Shown here: positions 33,610 to 42,502 of the stretch, one piece after another
Numbering within the stretch: position 1 is the stretch's first letter
Layout: each line of letters opens with the position of its first letter
NCBI GenBank assembly: GCA_963832445.1
Contig: CAWHUM010000001.1
Span: forward strand, 1 to 64,000
DNA from: AWTP1-13 sp963832445
GTDB lineage: Bacteria; Pseudomonadota; Alphaproteobacteria; Rhizobiales; Hyphomicrobiaceae
Reading direction: 5' to 3'
Length of the DNA: 64,000 bases
The notes under the pieces: model-generated
Database searches by the model: none
What the model was told of the DNA's origin: nothing
The model's input: only the letters and a program-made list of their open reading frames with translations
Translations under genes and position numbers: made by a program

Positions 33610-33695
33610 GTTGGGTTAGCGCGTCAGCGCGTAACCCAACACCCTCCGAGCACGACAGATGTTGGGTTACGGGCTAGCGCCCTAACCCAACCTAC
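33606..33695. repeat. Tandem TTGGGTTA palindromes
   Basis: Two hairpins in a row: GGTTGGGTTAGCGCG with CGCGTAACCCAACA, then TGTTGGGTTACGGGC with GCCCTAACCCAACCTA. A third copy lies at 34593-34627. The first overlaps the stop of the kinase gene. Confidence 0.75.
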
Positions 33696-33698
33696 GCG

Positions 33699-33831
33699 CT
33701 GCCAGCCATCGTGCAGGGCGTGAAGGAACGCGGGCTGGAAGGTAACGCGTCGAACTCGGAGAATGCGCTGAAGTCGGGCGAGCGCGTGCTGCTTATGGCG
33801 AAGATGGGGTGGAGGTGATTTCACAGTAGGT
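33699..33831 (+). pseudogene. Decayed copy of the 3' end of the phosphotransferase gene
   Basis: The 133 bases align without large gaps to the gene's own end (33481-33613). The translation is PAIVQGVKERGLEGNASNSE and SGERVLLMAKMG, against AAIVQGVKKRGLDGNASNPE and SGERVPQMARMG. Divergence is clear (roughly one base in six), the frame breaks in its last codons, and nothing of the gene's first 300 codons is present. It is a remnant of a paralogue or of a partial duplication, with TTGGGTTA palindromes between the two copies. Confidence 0.8.
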
Positions 33832-33888
33832 TGTGAGGCTGGCAAGTGGAACTCTGGCGGGCTCGTGTTTGGTACTGGATCAGGACTA

Positions 33889-34323
33889 ATGCGATACATC
33901 AGACACTACCTGATCGAGCCGCGCCCTGAAGCGGCCGCTCGCTTCCGTGACTGCGGCAATCCAGATTTCGCAGACATTCTCTTGGAGCCAGTATTGATCA
34001 GCAATACGGAGGGCGGCAAATCGGCTTGGCAGGGCGAGGACCACGCTCTTCGCGTCAAGCTGCTCTATCTTGCGAGAATAAGGGAATACCCTCCATGCGC
34101 ATCCGAGGAGGATGCACGGAAGTGGCTTGGCAGTGATCGCGTGAGCGGCGCAGTCTTCGACCAGTGGTGGACAATTCGCACGCCTGTGCTTGAGGGCTCC
34201 GATACGGAGCTAGCGGAATATCTGAAGCCAATGAAGGACAAAATCCTGCCGACGGGCAACAGTCTTGTGGATGAATGGGTACTGTGGGCAATGAAACGCG
34301 CAGTAACATTTCGAGACGGATGA
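33889..34323 (+). CDS. Hypothetical soluble protein of lower GC content
   Basis: 144 residues from ATG 33889 (an open frame extends to 33865). It is a soluble mixed protein with several Trp (KSAWQGEDHALRVKLLYLAR, AVFDQWWTIRTPVLEGS, LVDEWVLWAMKRAV). No family was recognised and no signal or membrane segment is seen. Base composition is visibly less GC-rich than neighbours and it sits between repeats, so recent acquisition is likely. It could be a cargo gene of unknown role. Confidence 0.5.
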   Translation: MRYIRHYLIEPRPEAAARFRDCGNPDFADILLEPVLISNTEGGKSAWQGEDHALRVKLLYLARIREYPPCASEEDARKWLGSDRVSGAVFDQWWTIRTPVLEGSDTELAEYLKPMKDKILPTGNSLVDEWVLWAMKRAVTFRDG

Positions 34324-34475
34324 CCGAGCTGCCGACAGGTCTGGTCCTGGCACCTTTTCTCCGTGGGGGCCGAAGCGTCGAAGGTCCGCTATGCGCGGCA
34401 GATCGACCTTTGCAGCATCTCTGTAAGCGTGGGTCAGCGGCGCGCACGGCGCGCGCTTTCATGATCGTTCGGTCC

Positions 34476-34544
34476 GTTGAGCGGTGCATGGGTCCCGGCC
34501 GATTCCCGCTCGCACGCAAGCGTGCGAGCGGCGCCGGGATGACG
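34476..34544. repeat. Dispersed GTCCCGGCC...GGCGCCGGGATGACG hairpin, copy 1
   Basis: Starts with the 25-base block 34476-34500 that recurs exactly at 35706-35730, and ends with GGCGCCGGGATGACG. The centre contains CTCGCACGC-AA-GCGTGCGAG, a perfect stem. A reverse-oriented relative is at 35585-35641. Confidence 0.75.
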
Positions 34545-34592
34545 ATTGCGCGCGCGGCGGCGTGTGGCCCAACATCTGTTGTGCTCGGAATG

Positions 34593-34627
34593 TGTTGGGT
34601 TACGGGCTGGCGCCCTAACCCAACCTA
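34593..34627. repeat. TTGGGTTA palindrome, third copy
   Basis: TGTTGGGTTACGGGC and GCCCTAACCCAACCTA form the same hairpin as 33660-33695, with one base change in the loop. Its end overlaps the stop of the caspase gene. Confidence 0.75.
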
Positions 34628-35464
34628 CTTCTTCCTCGCCTCGAAGATGGCTTTGCCGTAGCGGGCCTCGTCGCCCAGCAGGCCGGGGTGCTGGGGGAAG
34701 CGCACGGCCACCAGCGGCGAGACGTGATTGATGAGGGCGTCCGCGCTGAGCGCGTTGTCGCGGGCGATGGCCCTGGTCGCATGGTAGGTGAAGGCGCCGT
34801 GGCGCTGCCCGTCGTCCATCTGCGCGTCCCAGGCCGACTCCTCCTCGCGCGCGGCGGCGACGATCAGGCGCGGATGCTTGCTCGTGCTGCTCTCGAAGCT
34901 GCCGAGCCGGCGCACGGGCAACGGCACCGTCGCAGAGCGCGCGGCAAGGTCGGGCGGCTTCAGCCAGCAGCGCGGCACCGGCAGCTCGCCGTTGAGGTCG
35001 AACAGCGACTTCAGCATGCCGCCGGAATGGCAGCTGTCGAAGATGAACGTCACCCTGCAGGAAGCGCCGGCCCCCGACTTGTCGGCGATGGCCGCCAGGT
35101 CGTCGTCGTAGATGAGGTAGGTGTCGACGTCGCCCGCCGGGGAAGGATAGGTCACCAGCGCCTCGTCGCGCTTGTCGTCGAGATCGCCGGTGTCGCTGTT
35201 GCGGCGCCGCAGGCGCGCCCCGTGGCCCGCGAAGACGAAGACGCGGCGGCCGCCCTGGTTGGCGTCGGCCAGCAGCCAGTCGAGCCGCTTCTCGATCTCG
35301 GGCTTGGTGGCGCGGTCGTCGGCCAGCAGGCGTATGTCCTCGGCGGCAAAGCCGAGCGCGCCGACCAGCAGGCCGCGCCACTCGTTCATGTCGTTGATGC
35401 AGCCGGGGAGAGGCTGGCCGAGGCGGCCGTAGTCGGAGATTCCAACAATAAGGGCGCAATCCAT
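34625..35464 (-). CDS. Caspase family protein (orthocaspase/type I metacaspase-like, peptidase C14)
   Basis: 279 residues. The caspase fold is complete: start CALIVGISDYGRLGQPLPGC, catalytic His in VFVFAGHGAR and catalytic Cys in TFIFDSCHSGG, plus the acidic DEALVTYPSPAGDVDTYLIY between them. Such enzymes cut after Arg/Lys and are often calcium-activated. There is no signal peptide and no fused NACHT, TPR or other sensor domain. Copies of two repeat families flank the gene on both sides. The role may be regulated proteolysis or defence-linked cell death, but nothing here proves it. Confidence 0.88.
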   Translation of the reverse strand: MDCALIVGISDYGRLGQPLPGCINDMNEWRGLLVGALGFAAEDIRLLADDRATKPEIEKRLDWLLADANQGGRRVFVFAGHGARLRRRNSDTGDLDDKRDEALVTYPSPAGDVDTYLIYDDDLAAIADKSGAGASCRVTFIFDSCHSGGMLKSLFDLNGELPVPRCWLKPPDLAARSATVPLPVRRLGSFESSTSKHPRLIVAAAREEESAWDAQMDDGQRHGAFTYHATRAIARDNALSADALINHVSPLVAVRFPQHPGLLGDEARYGKAIFEARKK

Positions 35465-35584
35465 GGGGGAGGTCCAATAGGGAAAACAAGGGCTGCGGAG
35501 AATAATCCTACAAAACTATCGAGTCAATCAGTGCGAAGCGGAGCAAAGCCCTTGCCATGTGGCGCGGCGCTGCCCGCGCATGCC

Positions 35585-35641
35585 GTCATCCCGGCGCCAC
35601 GTACATGCGAAGCGTGTATGCGGGACCGCGGCCGGAACCCA
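35585..35641. repeat. Dispersed GTCATCCCGGCGCC hairpin, reverse orientation
   Basis: Begins GTCATCCCGGCGCC (35585-35598), the reverse complement of the 3' block of the repeats at 34476 and 35706, and ends with GCGGCCGGAACCCA. Confidence 0.65.
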
Positions 35642-35705
35642 GCCAGCGAGGAGCTTGCTTTTGGGCACCATGAAACGAGTTGGTCAGACTTTCACCGTTC
35701 GGCAT

Positions 35706-35777
35706 GTTGAGCGGTGCATGGGTCCCGGCCTGGTCCCGCTCTGACCCCATCGGAGCCCGAGCGGCGCCGGGATGACG
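35706..35777. repeat. Dispersed GTCCCGGCC...GGCGCCGGGATGACG hairpin, copy 2
   Basis: Its first 25 bases match 34476-34500 exactly, and GAGCGGCGCCGGGATGACG ends both copies. The centre differs. Confidence 0.75.
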
Positions 35778-35876
35778 GTGCTTGGCATGTGCGCGCGCCC
35801 CACTCGACGGGAGGTGCAGGCGCAGCTACAGGCTTGAGTAGTCTCGCCGAAAAAGATCTAGCGCCGTTCGACACCA

Positions 35877-36839
35877 ATGCTCGACATCCTCAACCTGGCG
35901 CTGCCGTTCTTCGGGCTGATCTTCATCGGCTTTGCCTGCGGCAAGTGGAAGGGCCTGCCCGACGAGGGCCTGGCATGGATGAACTTCTTCATTCTCTACG
36001 TGGCACTGCCGGCGCTGTTCTTCCGCATCCTGTCCAAGACGCCATTCGAGCAGCTGGCGCAGGTCGACTTCATCAAGGCGACGACGCTCGCCACGGCAAC
36101 CGCGTTCGCCGTCGCCTTCCTGCTGGGCCTGGCGCTCACCCGGGGCAGCGCCTCGAAAGCGACGATTGCCGGTGTGGCCGGCGGCTTCGGCAACGTCGGC
36201 TACATGGGGCCGGGCCTGGCGCTGGCGACCTTGGGGCCGGAGGCGGCCGTGCCGGTGGCGCTGATCTTCTCGTTCGACGCGCTGCTGATCTTTGCCCTGG
36301 TGCCGCTGCTGATGGCCATGAGCGGCGCCTCCAAGGCCGGCTTCGGGCGCGCGCTGCTCGATGTGGTGCGCAGCATCTTCCTGAACCCTCTGTTGATCGC
36401 CGCGGCGCTGGGAGTGGGCGCCGCCGCGCTGCACCTCGAGCCGCCGGTGGCTGTCAACCGCCTGCTGGAGTTCCTCTATACCTCGGCGGCACCGTGCGCC
36501 CTGTTCGCACTCGGCGTGACGGTGGCCCTGCGCCCGGCCTCGCGCATGTTCCCCGACGTGCCGCTGATTGCGGGCATCAAGCTGATCGCGCATCCGGCGC
36601 TGGTGCTGACCCTGCTGCCCATGTTCGGCAGCTTCAGCGAGACCTGGATCGGCACCGCGGTTTTGATGGCGGCGCTGCCGCCGGCGCTCACCGCTTTCGT
36701 GTTCGCGCGCCAGTACGAGACCTGGATCGAGCACGCCTCCAGTATCGTGCTGTACGGCACGTTGTTCTCGGTGGTGACGCTCACGGTTGTCATGTGGCTT
36801 GTGCAAGCGGGCGCGCTGCCGCAGATCCAGTTGTGGTGA
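35877..36839 (+). CDS. AEC (auxin efflux carrier) family transporter
   Basis: 320 residues with about ten membrane helices in two halves. The first shows LPFFGLIFIGFACGKWKGLP and FFILYVALPALFF, and the crossover region has GFGNVGYMGPGLAL. The second half has TSAAPCALFALGVTVAL and MAALPPALTAFVFARQY. The Asn-x-x-x-x-Gly/Pro crossover pattern matches bacterial AEC permeases such as those for malonate or other carboxylates. It is probably a secondary transporter for organic acids in the inner membrane. Confidence 0.87.
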   Translation: MLDILNLALPFFGLIFIGFACGKWKGLPDEGLAWMNFFILYVALPALFFRILSKTPFEQLAQVDFIKATTLATATAFAVAFLLGLALTRGSASKATIAGVAGGFGNVGYMGPGLALATLGPEAAVPVALIFSFDALLIFALVPLLMAMSGASKAGFGRALLDVVRSIFLNPLLIAAALGVGAAALHLEPPVAVNRLLEFLYTSAAPCALFALGVTVALRPASRMFPDVPLIAGIKLIAHPALVLTLLPMFGSFSETWIGTAVLMAALPPALTAFVFARQYETWIEHASSIVLYGTLFSVVTLTVVMWLVQAGALPQIQLW

Positions 36840-36922
36840 GCGCGCACCGCGGTTGACAACCGTGCGTCCTCGCTCGGACACTCGCGCGCGCCCCAAGCGC
36901 GCGCCCGTTGCAGGACAACCGC

Positions 36923-37957
36923 ATGACCCGCCACCGCATCGCCATCGTCGGCCTCGGCATGGCCGTTGCACCCCACGCGAAGAGCCTGATCGATCTGCAG
37001 CGGCGCGCCGAGGTCGTGCATGCGATGAGCCCGAGCGCGACGCGGCGGGAAGCCTTTGCCGCCCGCTTTGCCTTTCCGGTTGCCAGCAGCATCGATGAGA
37101 TCGTCGCCGACCGCAGCGTGACCGCAGTCGCGCTGCTGACGCCGCCCAATACGCACCTGGAGCTCGTGCGCGAGCTCGCACGCGCCGGCAAGCACATCCT
37201 GCTCGAGAAGCCGCTCGACGTCTCGACCGAGCGCGCGCTTGCGCTGGTGGCGGCAGCACGCGAGGCCGGCGTGACACTCGGCGTCGTGCTGCAGCATCGC
37301 TTCAAGCCCAATGCCGAGCGCCTTGCTGCCATCCTGCGCGAAGGCGCCCTCGGCGACATCGTCAGCTGCTCCACCGCTATCCCCGTGTGGCGGCCGCAGA
37401 GCTACTACGATCAGCCCGGCCGCGGCACCCGGGCCCGCGACGGCGGCGGCGTGCTGTTGACCCAGGGCATCCACACGCTCGACCTGATGCTGAGCCTGGC
37501 CGGCCCGGTGGTCGAGGTGTGCGGCTATGTGCGGACCACCCCCGTCCACCGCATGGAGACGGAGGACCTGGTGGTGGCCGCCGTGCGTTTTGCCAGCGGC
37601 GCCATCGGCGCGATCGATGCCAGCACGGCGGCTTATCCCGGGGGGCCGGAGCGCATCGACCTGATCGGCACCAAGGGCACCGCCTCCCTCGCCGGCACGG
37701 CGCTCAGCGTGCGCTTCCACGACGGCCGCGGCGAGGATATGGCCGCCGACCCCAATGCCGGCGGCACCGGCGCCGACCCGATGGCCTTCCCGCACGACTA
37801 TCATCTGGGCGTCTGGCGCGATTTCCTCGACGCCATCGAGGAGCGCCGCCCGCCCCGCATCTCCGGCGAGGAGGCGCTGAAAGTGCACCACCTGATCGAT
37901 GCGCTGCTCGCGGCCGGGGATACCGGCGGCAGGATCGCGCTGGCGAAATATGGTTAG
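36923..37957 (+). CDS. Gfo/Idh/MocA family oxidoreductase
   Basis: 344 residues from ATG 36923 (open to 36908). N-terminal Rossmann domain: RIAIVGLGMAVAPHAKSLID, AVALLTPPNTHLELVRELAR and the invariant HILLEKPLD. The C-terminal domain has VVLQHRFKPNAERLAAILRE, GGVLLTQGIHTLDLMLSLAG and FPHDYHLGVWRDFLDAIEE. These NAD(P)-dependent enzymes oxidise sugars, inositols or related alcohols. The EKP lysine and the downstream His (GIHTLD) that form the active site are present. The parS site starts 3 bases after the stop codon. Confidence 0.9.
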   Translation: MTRHRIAIVGLGMAVAPHAKSLIDLQRRAEVVHAMSPSATRREAFAARFAFPVASSIDEIVADRSVTAVALLTPPNTHLELVRELARAGKHILLEKPLDVSTERALALVAAAREAGVTLGVVLQHRFKPNAERLAAILREGALGDIVSCSTAIPVWRPQSYYDQPGRGTRARDGGGVLLTQGIHTLDLMLSLAGPVVEVCGYVRTTPVHRMETEDLVVAAVRFASGAIGAIDASTAAYPGGPERIDLIGTKGTASLAGTALSVRFHDGRGEDMAADPNAGGTGADPMAFPHDYHLGVWRDFLDAIEERRPPRISGEEALKVHHLIDALLAAGDTGGRIALAKYG

Positions 37958-37960
37958 AAT

Positions 37961-37976
37961 TGTTTCACGTGAAACA
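37961..37976. promoter_or_regulatory. parS: parS centromere site (ParB-binding)
   Basis: TGTTTCACGTGAAACA is a perfect 16-bp palindrome identical to the conserved bacterial parS consensus. ParB loads here as a clamp and, with ParA, moves the chromosome origin region. It lies in the gap between the Gfo/Idh gene and the L,D-transpeptidase gene, so it does not interrupt either. Only one full copy was found in the window. Confidence 0.93.
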
Positions 37977-38069
37977 CGGCTGTTGGCTGGGCCCCGTTAC
38001 GCCGAGGTTGGCCCTGCGCGTAGGGAGTACTGGGACCTGAAGTGCCGTCGACACGAACAAGCGTGGCGG

Positions 38070-39776
38070 CTAATTCCCGAAGATGGCAGCAAACGGATCG
38101 GACGACGCAGGCGCGGCCGTCTTCCGACGCGGGTGGGATTTGGTGCGTGTTCCTGTGCGCACCTTCTCGCCTGGTGCATTGGCTGCCGCGCCGCCCTTGG
38201 GCATCAACGATGTCGGCGCGCCCTCCAGCGCGGACGTCACTCGATCGTCAAGGCCATAGATGTCGGCGAAGTGCTGCACCTTGCCTTCGTCATCGACGAC
38301 AACGGTGAAGTAGGTGACATGCACCGGTATCGGCGTGGTCAACCTGATCTCACCGCCGCGCTTCACGTAGGCCTGCACCTCGCTGGCCGACCAACCCTTG
38401 TCGTGGGCGAGCAGCACCTCGGCCAGATGAACCGGGTTCTGCACGCGCATGCACCCGTGGCTGAATGTGCGCACCGCGCCTCCGAACAGATGCCGCTCCG
38501 GCGTATCGTGCATGTAGACGTCGTGCTTGTTGGGGAAGCGAAACTTCACGATGCCCAGCACGTTCGTCGGCCCGGGCGGCTGCACGAAATCGAAGCCGCG
38601 GATATCGACCTTCGACCAATCGACGGCATCTGGATTTACCGGTTGGCCGCCGCGCGTCACTTGCAGGCCATGCCTGCTCAACACTGCCGAAGCCAGGGGG
38701 TTGCTGGAAAACCAGCCGCCACCTGTATTGCGCAGCATCGGCCAGAGCTCTTGCACCTTCATCCCAGACGGTACGCCCCACGAGGGATGGAAGATAATGA
38801 ACTGCATGTCGGCAGAGAATATCGGTGTCGGCGTGTTGGGCCGGCCGACGACAATCTTCTCGGCCAGGACGACTTTTCCGTTGTGTATGACCCTGGCCAT
38901 CTGCTCGGGCACACTGTCCCAGACATAGAAGCCACCCAGATCGTCCGGCATCCACCGCCATCGCTCCATGTTGGCGATGATCCGCCGAATGTCGTTTGCC
39001 GGTCCGCCACGGGCCGCCGCCAACGCCCGCTGCAAACGGCCAAATTGGTCATGCTCGGGATGCAGTCCGCGCAGATAGCCGTCGACGTCATCGGCATTCG
39101 CGATGGCGAGCATCACCGACCCAGGATCATAGATACGCGGTCTCTGGTCGAATTTGCGACTGACGGCCGATGGCTCCAATCGGCCGCCCCGCGCCTGCCG
39201 CGCATACTTGAGCACGGCAACGCTGAGTTTGATCTCGTTGTCAGCGATAGCCTCGGGGCTTGCCGGTAACTCTGCCAGGGTCGGCAACTCGAAGGCCGAT
39301 GCCTTCAGCCCCCAATCGTCCGCTCTGCCGATCTCACCGATGGCCTGCCGAGCCCGCGCCGTAAGCCCGTCTTTGCTTGTCCAAACCGGGTCCTTGCTCC
39401 GCGCATAGAAGGCAACCAAAGCCGCGTTATCCTCGCGATTGGCAGCGCTGTGCGGCGGCGGCGCGCTGGCGAGCCGTTGCCGCACAGCTGTCACGATGGG
39501 GTCTGCCTCGCCGATTGCTTCGGCTTGCGGCAATATCGCGGCCGCACCAGGCGCGATCGGCGCGGGACCATTGGCTTGTGCCGGTGCTAGAGGATCGGGG
39601 CCCGACTCGGGCGACGGTCCAACGTCGTCCTCGAGCGTGATCGGGGCTTTCCCCGTTGCCGTCTGACCTGGCGCAGGCTGGCAAAGGCCACACCATGCGG
39701 CAAGCGCAAGCGCAATTTTCCAGCTTCGGTTCGTCGTCGCCACCGGTTTGCTCACTGGCGACTCAGCGCCCGACAT
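38070..39776 (-). CDS. L,D-transpeptidase family protein (YcbB/LdtD-like)
   Basis: 568 residues from ATG 39776 (an open frame extends to 39845). An N-terminal signal or anchor (KIALALAAWCGLCQPAPGQ) precedes a Pro-rich linker and a YcbB-type scaffold (RRIIANMERWRWMPDDLGGF, YVWDSVPEQMARVIHNG). The YkuD catalytic domain has IIFHPSWGVPSGMKVQELWP, MHDTPERHLFGG and the Cys motif FSHGCMRVQNP. It makes 3-3 crosslinks in peptidoglycan or attaches proteins to it in the periplasm. A basic tail ends the protein. Confidence 0.9.
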   Translation of the reverse strand: MSGAESPVSKPVATTNRSWKIALALAAWCGLCQPAPGQTATGKAPITLEDDVGPSPESGPDPLAPAQANGPAPIAPGAAAILPQAEAIGEADPIVTAVRQRLASAPPPHSAANREDNAALVAFYARSKDPVWTSKDGLTARARQAIGEIGRADDWGLKASAFELPTLAELPASPEAIADNEIKLSVAVLKYARQARGGRLEPSAVSRKFDQRPRIYDPGSVMLAIANADDVDGYLRGLHPEHDQFGRLQRALAAARGGPANDIRRIIANMERWRWMPDDLGGFYVWDSVPEQMARVIHNGKVVLAEKIVVGRPNTPTPIFSADMQFIIFHPSWGVPSGMKVQELWPMLRNTGGGWFSSNPLASAVLSRHGLQVTRGGQPVNPDAVDWSKVDIRGFDFVQPPGPTNVLGIVKFRFPNKHDVYMHDTPERHLFGGAVRTFSHGCMRVQNPVHLAEVLLAHDKGWSASEVQAYVKRGGEIRLTTPIPVHVTYFTVVVDDEGKVQHFADIYGLDDRVTSALEGAPTSLMPKGGAAANAPGEKVRTGTRTKSHPRRKTAAPASSDPFAAIFGN

Positions 39777-40086
39777 CCAGGGTAGGCCCTTGCGGCGGTT
39801 TCGGCAGAGCCCGCTGCAGCATTTCTGGGGCTGTGTGGTCCGCATGCGACAACGCTACCGAGCGACGTCGCAAGCCTCTGCAGGCGGAACGAGGAGCGTC
39901 CGCTCGACCGCAGCGGCCACAACCGTGATGGAACCCCCCGCATCACTGAACCCCCACCATCCATGATGAGGGTTCAGAACATCGGACGGTTGCCTAGAAG
40001 TGCCCCGGATCGACCCGCATCGGCACCCTCCCGACCCTGCGAAAGAGCACAGAATGGTCAATCAGGCGCGCCGGGAAGCAGTGAGC
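39777..40086. other. Intergenic stretch without recognised gene
   Basis: 310 bases upstream of the L,D-transpeptidase gene. Small open frames on both strands show no family features. No strong hairpin or repeat noticed. It should include the L,D-transpeptidase promoter. Confidence 0.45.
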
Positions 40087-40326
40087 TCAGAGACAACGAT
40101 CAGTTGCACCGAGGCACAACCCCTTGCGCGACACATAGTCGTAGCAGCATTTCTGATTGCGCGCGCACGACCACGTTGCTTGCGACATCCACATCCTTGC
40201 TGAAACAACGCACTTCGTCCTGTAGGCTTTGCGCTGCACGCCATCGGCCTGAGCCTGATTGCCAACCGGCGCCATGAGCGCGAGAGCAAGCGCGCAGCCA
40301 AGGGCCGCGGTCCAGCGGTTCATCAT
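40087..40326 (-). CDS. Small secreted protein with six cysteines
   Basis: 79 residues (ATG 40326 or 40323). A signal peptide (TAALGCALALALMAPVGNQA) is followed by a basic mature part with cysteines in TKCVVSARM, SCARNQKCCYDYVS and LCLGATDRCL. The spacing suggests three disulfides in the periplasm. No family was recognised. A purine-rich AAGGAGAACC lies upstream of the start. It belongs to a run of small exported proteins on this strand. Confidence 0.65.
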   Translation of the reverse strand: MMNRWTAALGCALALALMAPVGNQAQADGVQRKAYRTKCVVSARMWMSQATWSCARNQKCCYDYVSRKGLCLGATDRCL

Positions 40327-40490
40327 GGTTCTCCTTGATAAGGTCAGGCTCCGAGAGCCCCCACAGATCGTCTTTACACTGATTCGCTACCCAAATCTAT
40401 TGAACCATCGCGATCGGCCCCAGGACGGCCGTGGGGCTCCGCACGTGCGTTTGGGAACGGAACGCGCCGTCTGTTCGCGCTCGATGCCAC

Positions 40491-40916
40491 TTACCTGCGC
40501 AACTCGAGCGAAGCGGACCCGGCCCCGCTGTTCAAGCGGACGGATTGCCTATTGCCGCTGACGACGACGCTGATCGTGCCGGAAATCCCGTACTCGCTGT
40601 TGTGGAAGCTGCCGCGATAGCTGTTACCGCCAGCGTGTCTCAAAGTGGCAGTCTGGGTCGCGCGCCCGGATGCGGTCGCGCAGATAGCCGTGACGAAGTA
40701 GGACGTTTGAGACGACCGACTATATTGGACGCGGCAGCGCGCAGCTTCTCGCTCCCCCGACGCGAACGTGACCGAGCCGCCACCGCTCCATGAGCCGTCC
40801 AGCCTCGCAGACTGGGCTCCCGCATTGTCCAGGGCCAGGCCTGCCAGGACGAGCGAGAACAGCAGCGCTATGAACTGCGATTGGGTTCGCGCGATCCAGT
40901 ACTTGTGATGGGTCAC
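40491..40916 (-). CDS. Secreted beta-rich protein of unknown function
   Basis: 141 residues. A signal segment (FIALLFSLVLAGLALDNAGA) precedes a single domain with strand-rich repeats (GSWSGGGSVTFASGEREAAR, CRVQYSR, TATLRHAGGNSYRGSFHN, GTISVVVSGNRQSVRL). Two cysteines (ARCRVQ, AICATA) may pair. It looks like a small periplasmic beta-barrel of a type common in alphaproteobacteria and without known role. Confidence 0.65.
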   Translation of the reverse strand: MTHHKYWIARTQSQFIALLFSLVLAGLALDNAGAQSARLDGSWSGGGSVTFASGEREAARCRVQYSRSSQTSYFVTAICATASGRATQTATLRHAGGNSYRGSFHNSEYGISGTISVVVSGNRQSVRLNSGAGSASLELRR

Positions 40917-41013
40917 AGGGCACCTCGCAATGGGCGACCAAGCAACGCTCAGGCAACAATCACCGCTCCGCTTTTCGCTATCGTCGGATGCAACGACGTC
41001 GCCAACTCATCCG

Positions 41014-41373
41014 CTAGCGCCGCCACCCGCGCCAACCGGCGCGGTATCCATAGCCGCGCCAACCGGCCCGATAGCCGTAACCGCGCCAACCCGCGCGATA
41101 TCCATAGCCACGCCAACCAGACCGATAGCCGTAAGCGCGCCCTCCCCAAGGCCCGCCGTACAACTGGCTTGGGCGATACCCGTAGTAGGTTGCAGGCGCA
41201 TAGCCGTAGGAGCCGTAGCCGTAGGAGCGGCCGTAGCCGTAGTAGGCATAAGGTGTGGCCGCGTAGCCGTAGTAGCCGTACCCCCAGGGCTGGCAACCGC
41301 ACGCTGCTGCCGGGGCGGTGCTCGCGAAGTAGAGAGGCACGATCGCGAGGACAACAACGACAAATCTGGACAT
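41014..41373 (-). CDS. Secreted Gly/Tyr/Arg-rich repeat protein
   Basis: 119 residues from ATG 41373 with AAGGAG upstream. After a signal peptide (FVVVVLAIVPLYFASTAPAA) and a CGC motif, the protein is almost only Gly, Tyr, Ala and Arg. The C-terminus holds about four tandem nonapeptides of the type YGYRAGWRG. The DNA repeats every 27 bases at about 41025-41130. Such low-complexity exported proteins may coat or bind the surface, but no function is known. Confidence 0.7.
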   Translation of the reverse strand: MSRFVVVVLAIVPLYFASTAPAAACGCQPWGYGYYGYAATPYAYYGYGRSYGYGSYGYAPATYYGYRPSQLYGGPWGGRAYGYRSGWRGYGYRAGWRGYGYRAGWRGYGYRAGWRGWRR

Positions 41374-41524
41374 GCGAACAACTCCTTCCAAACCAATACC
41401 CGGCTCGACAGGAATGACAGCCCGGTGGGAAATGGGCACTACGGAGAAACCCCGAATACTGCGTTGGCGAGCAGCGGCCGCACGTTTCAGAGTTGCTTGC
41501 AGTGATCGATTGAGGAGTGGGCGC

Positions 41525-42494
<970 letters not shown>

Positions 42495-42502
<8 letters not shown>

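Larger units (their letters stand above)
35465..35876. other. Repeat-bearing intergenic region between caspase and AEC transporter genes
   Basis: 412 bases between divergent genes. It holds two copies of the CCCGGC/GCCGGG hairpin repeat (35585-35641 and 35706-35777) and otherwise no recognisable gene. Promoters for the caspase gene (minus) and transporter (plus) should lie at its ends. Confidence 0.6.

Noticed and set aside
41020..41135. Regularly spaced repeats that look like a small CRISPR array
   Set aside because: The 27-base periodicity is in frame with the nonapeptide repeat of the exported protein; there are no unique spacers and no cas genes.
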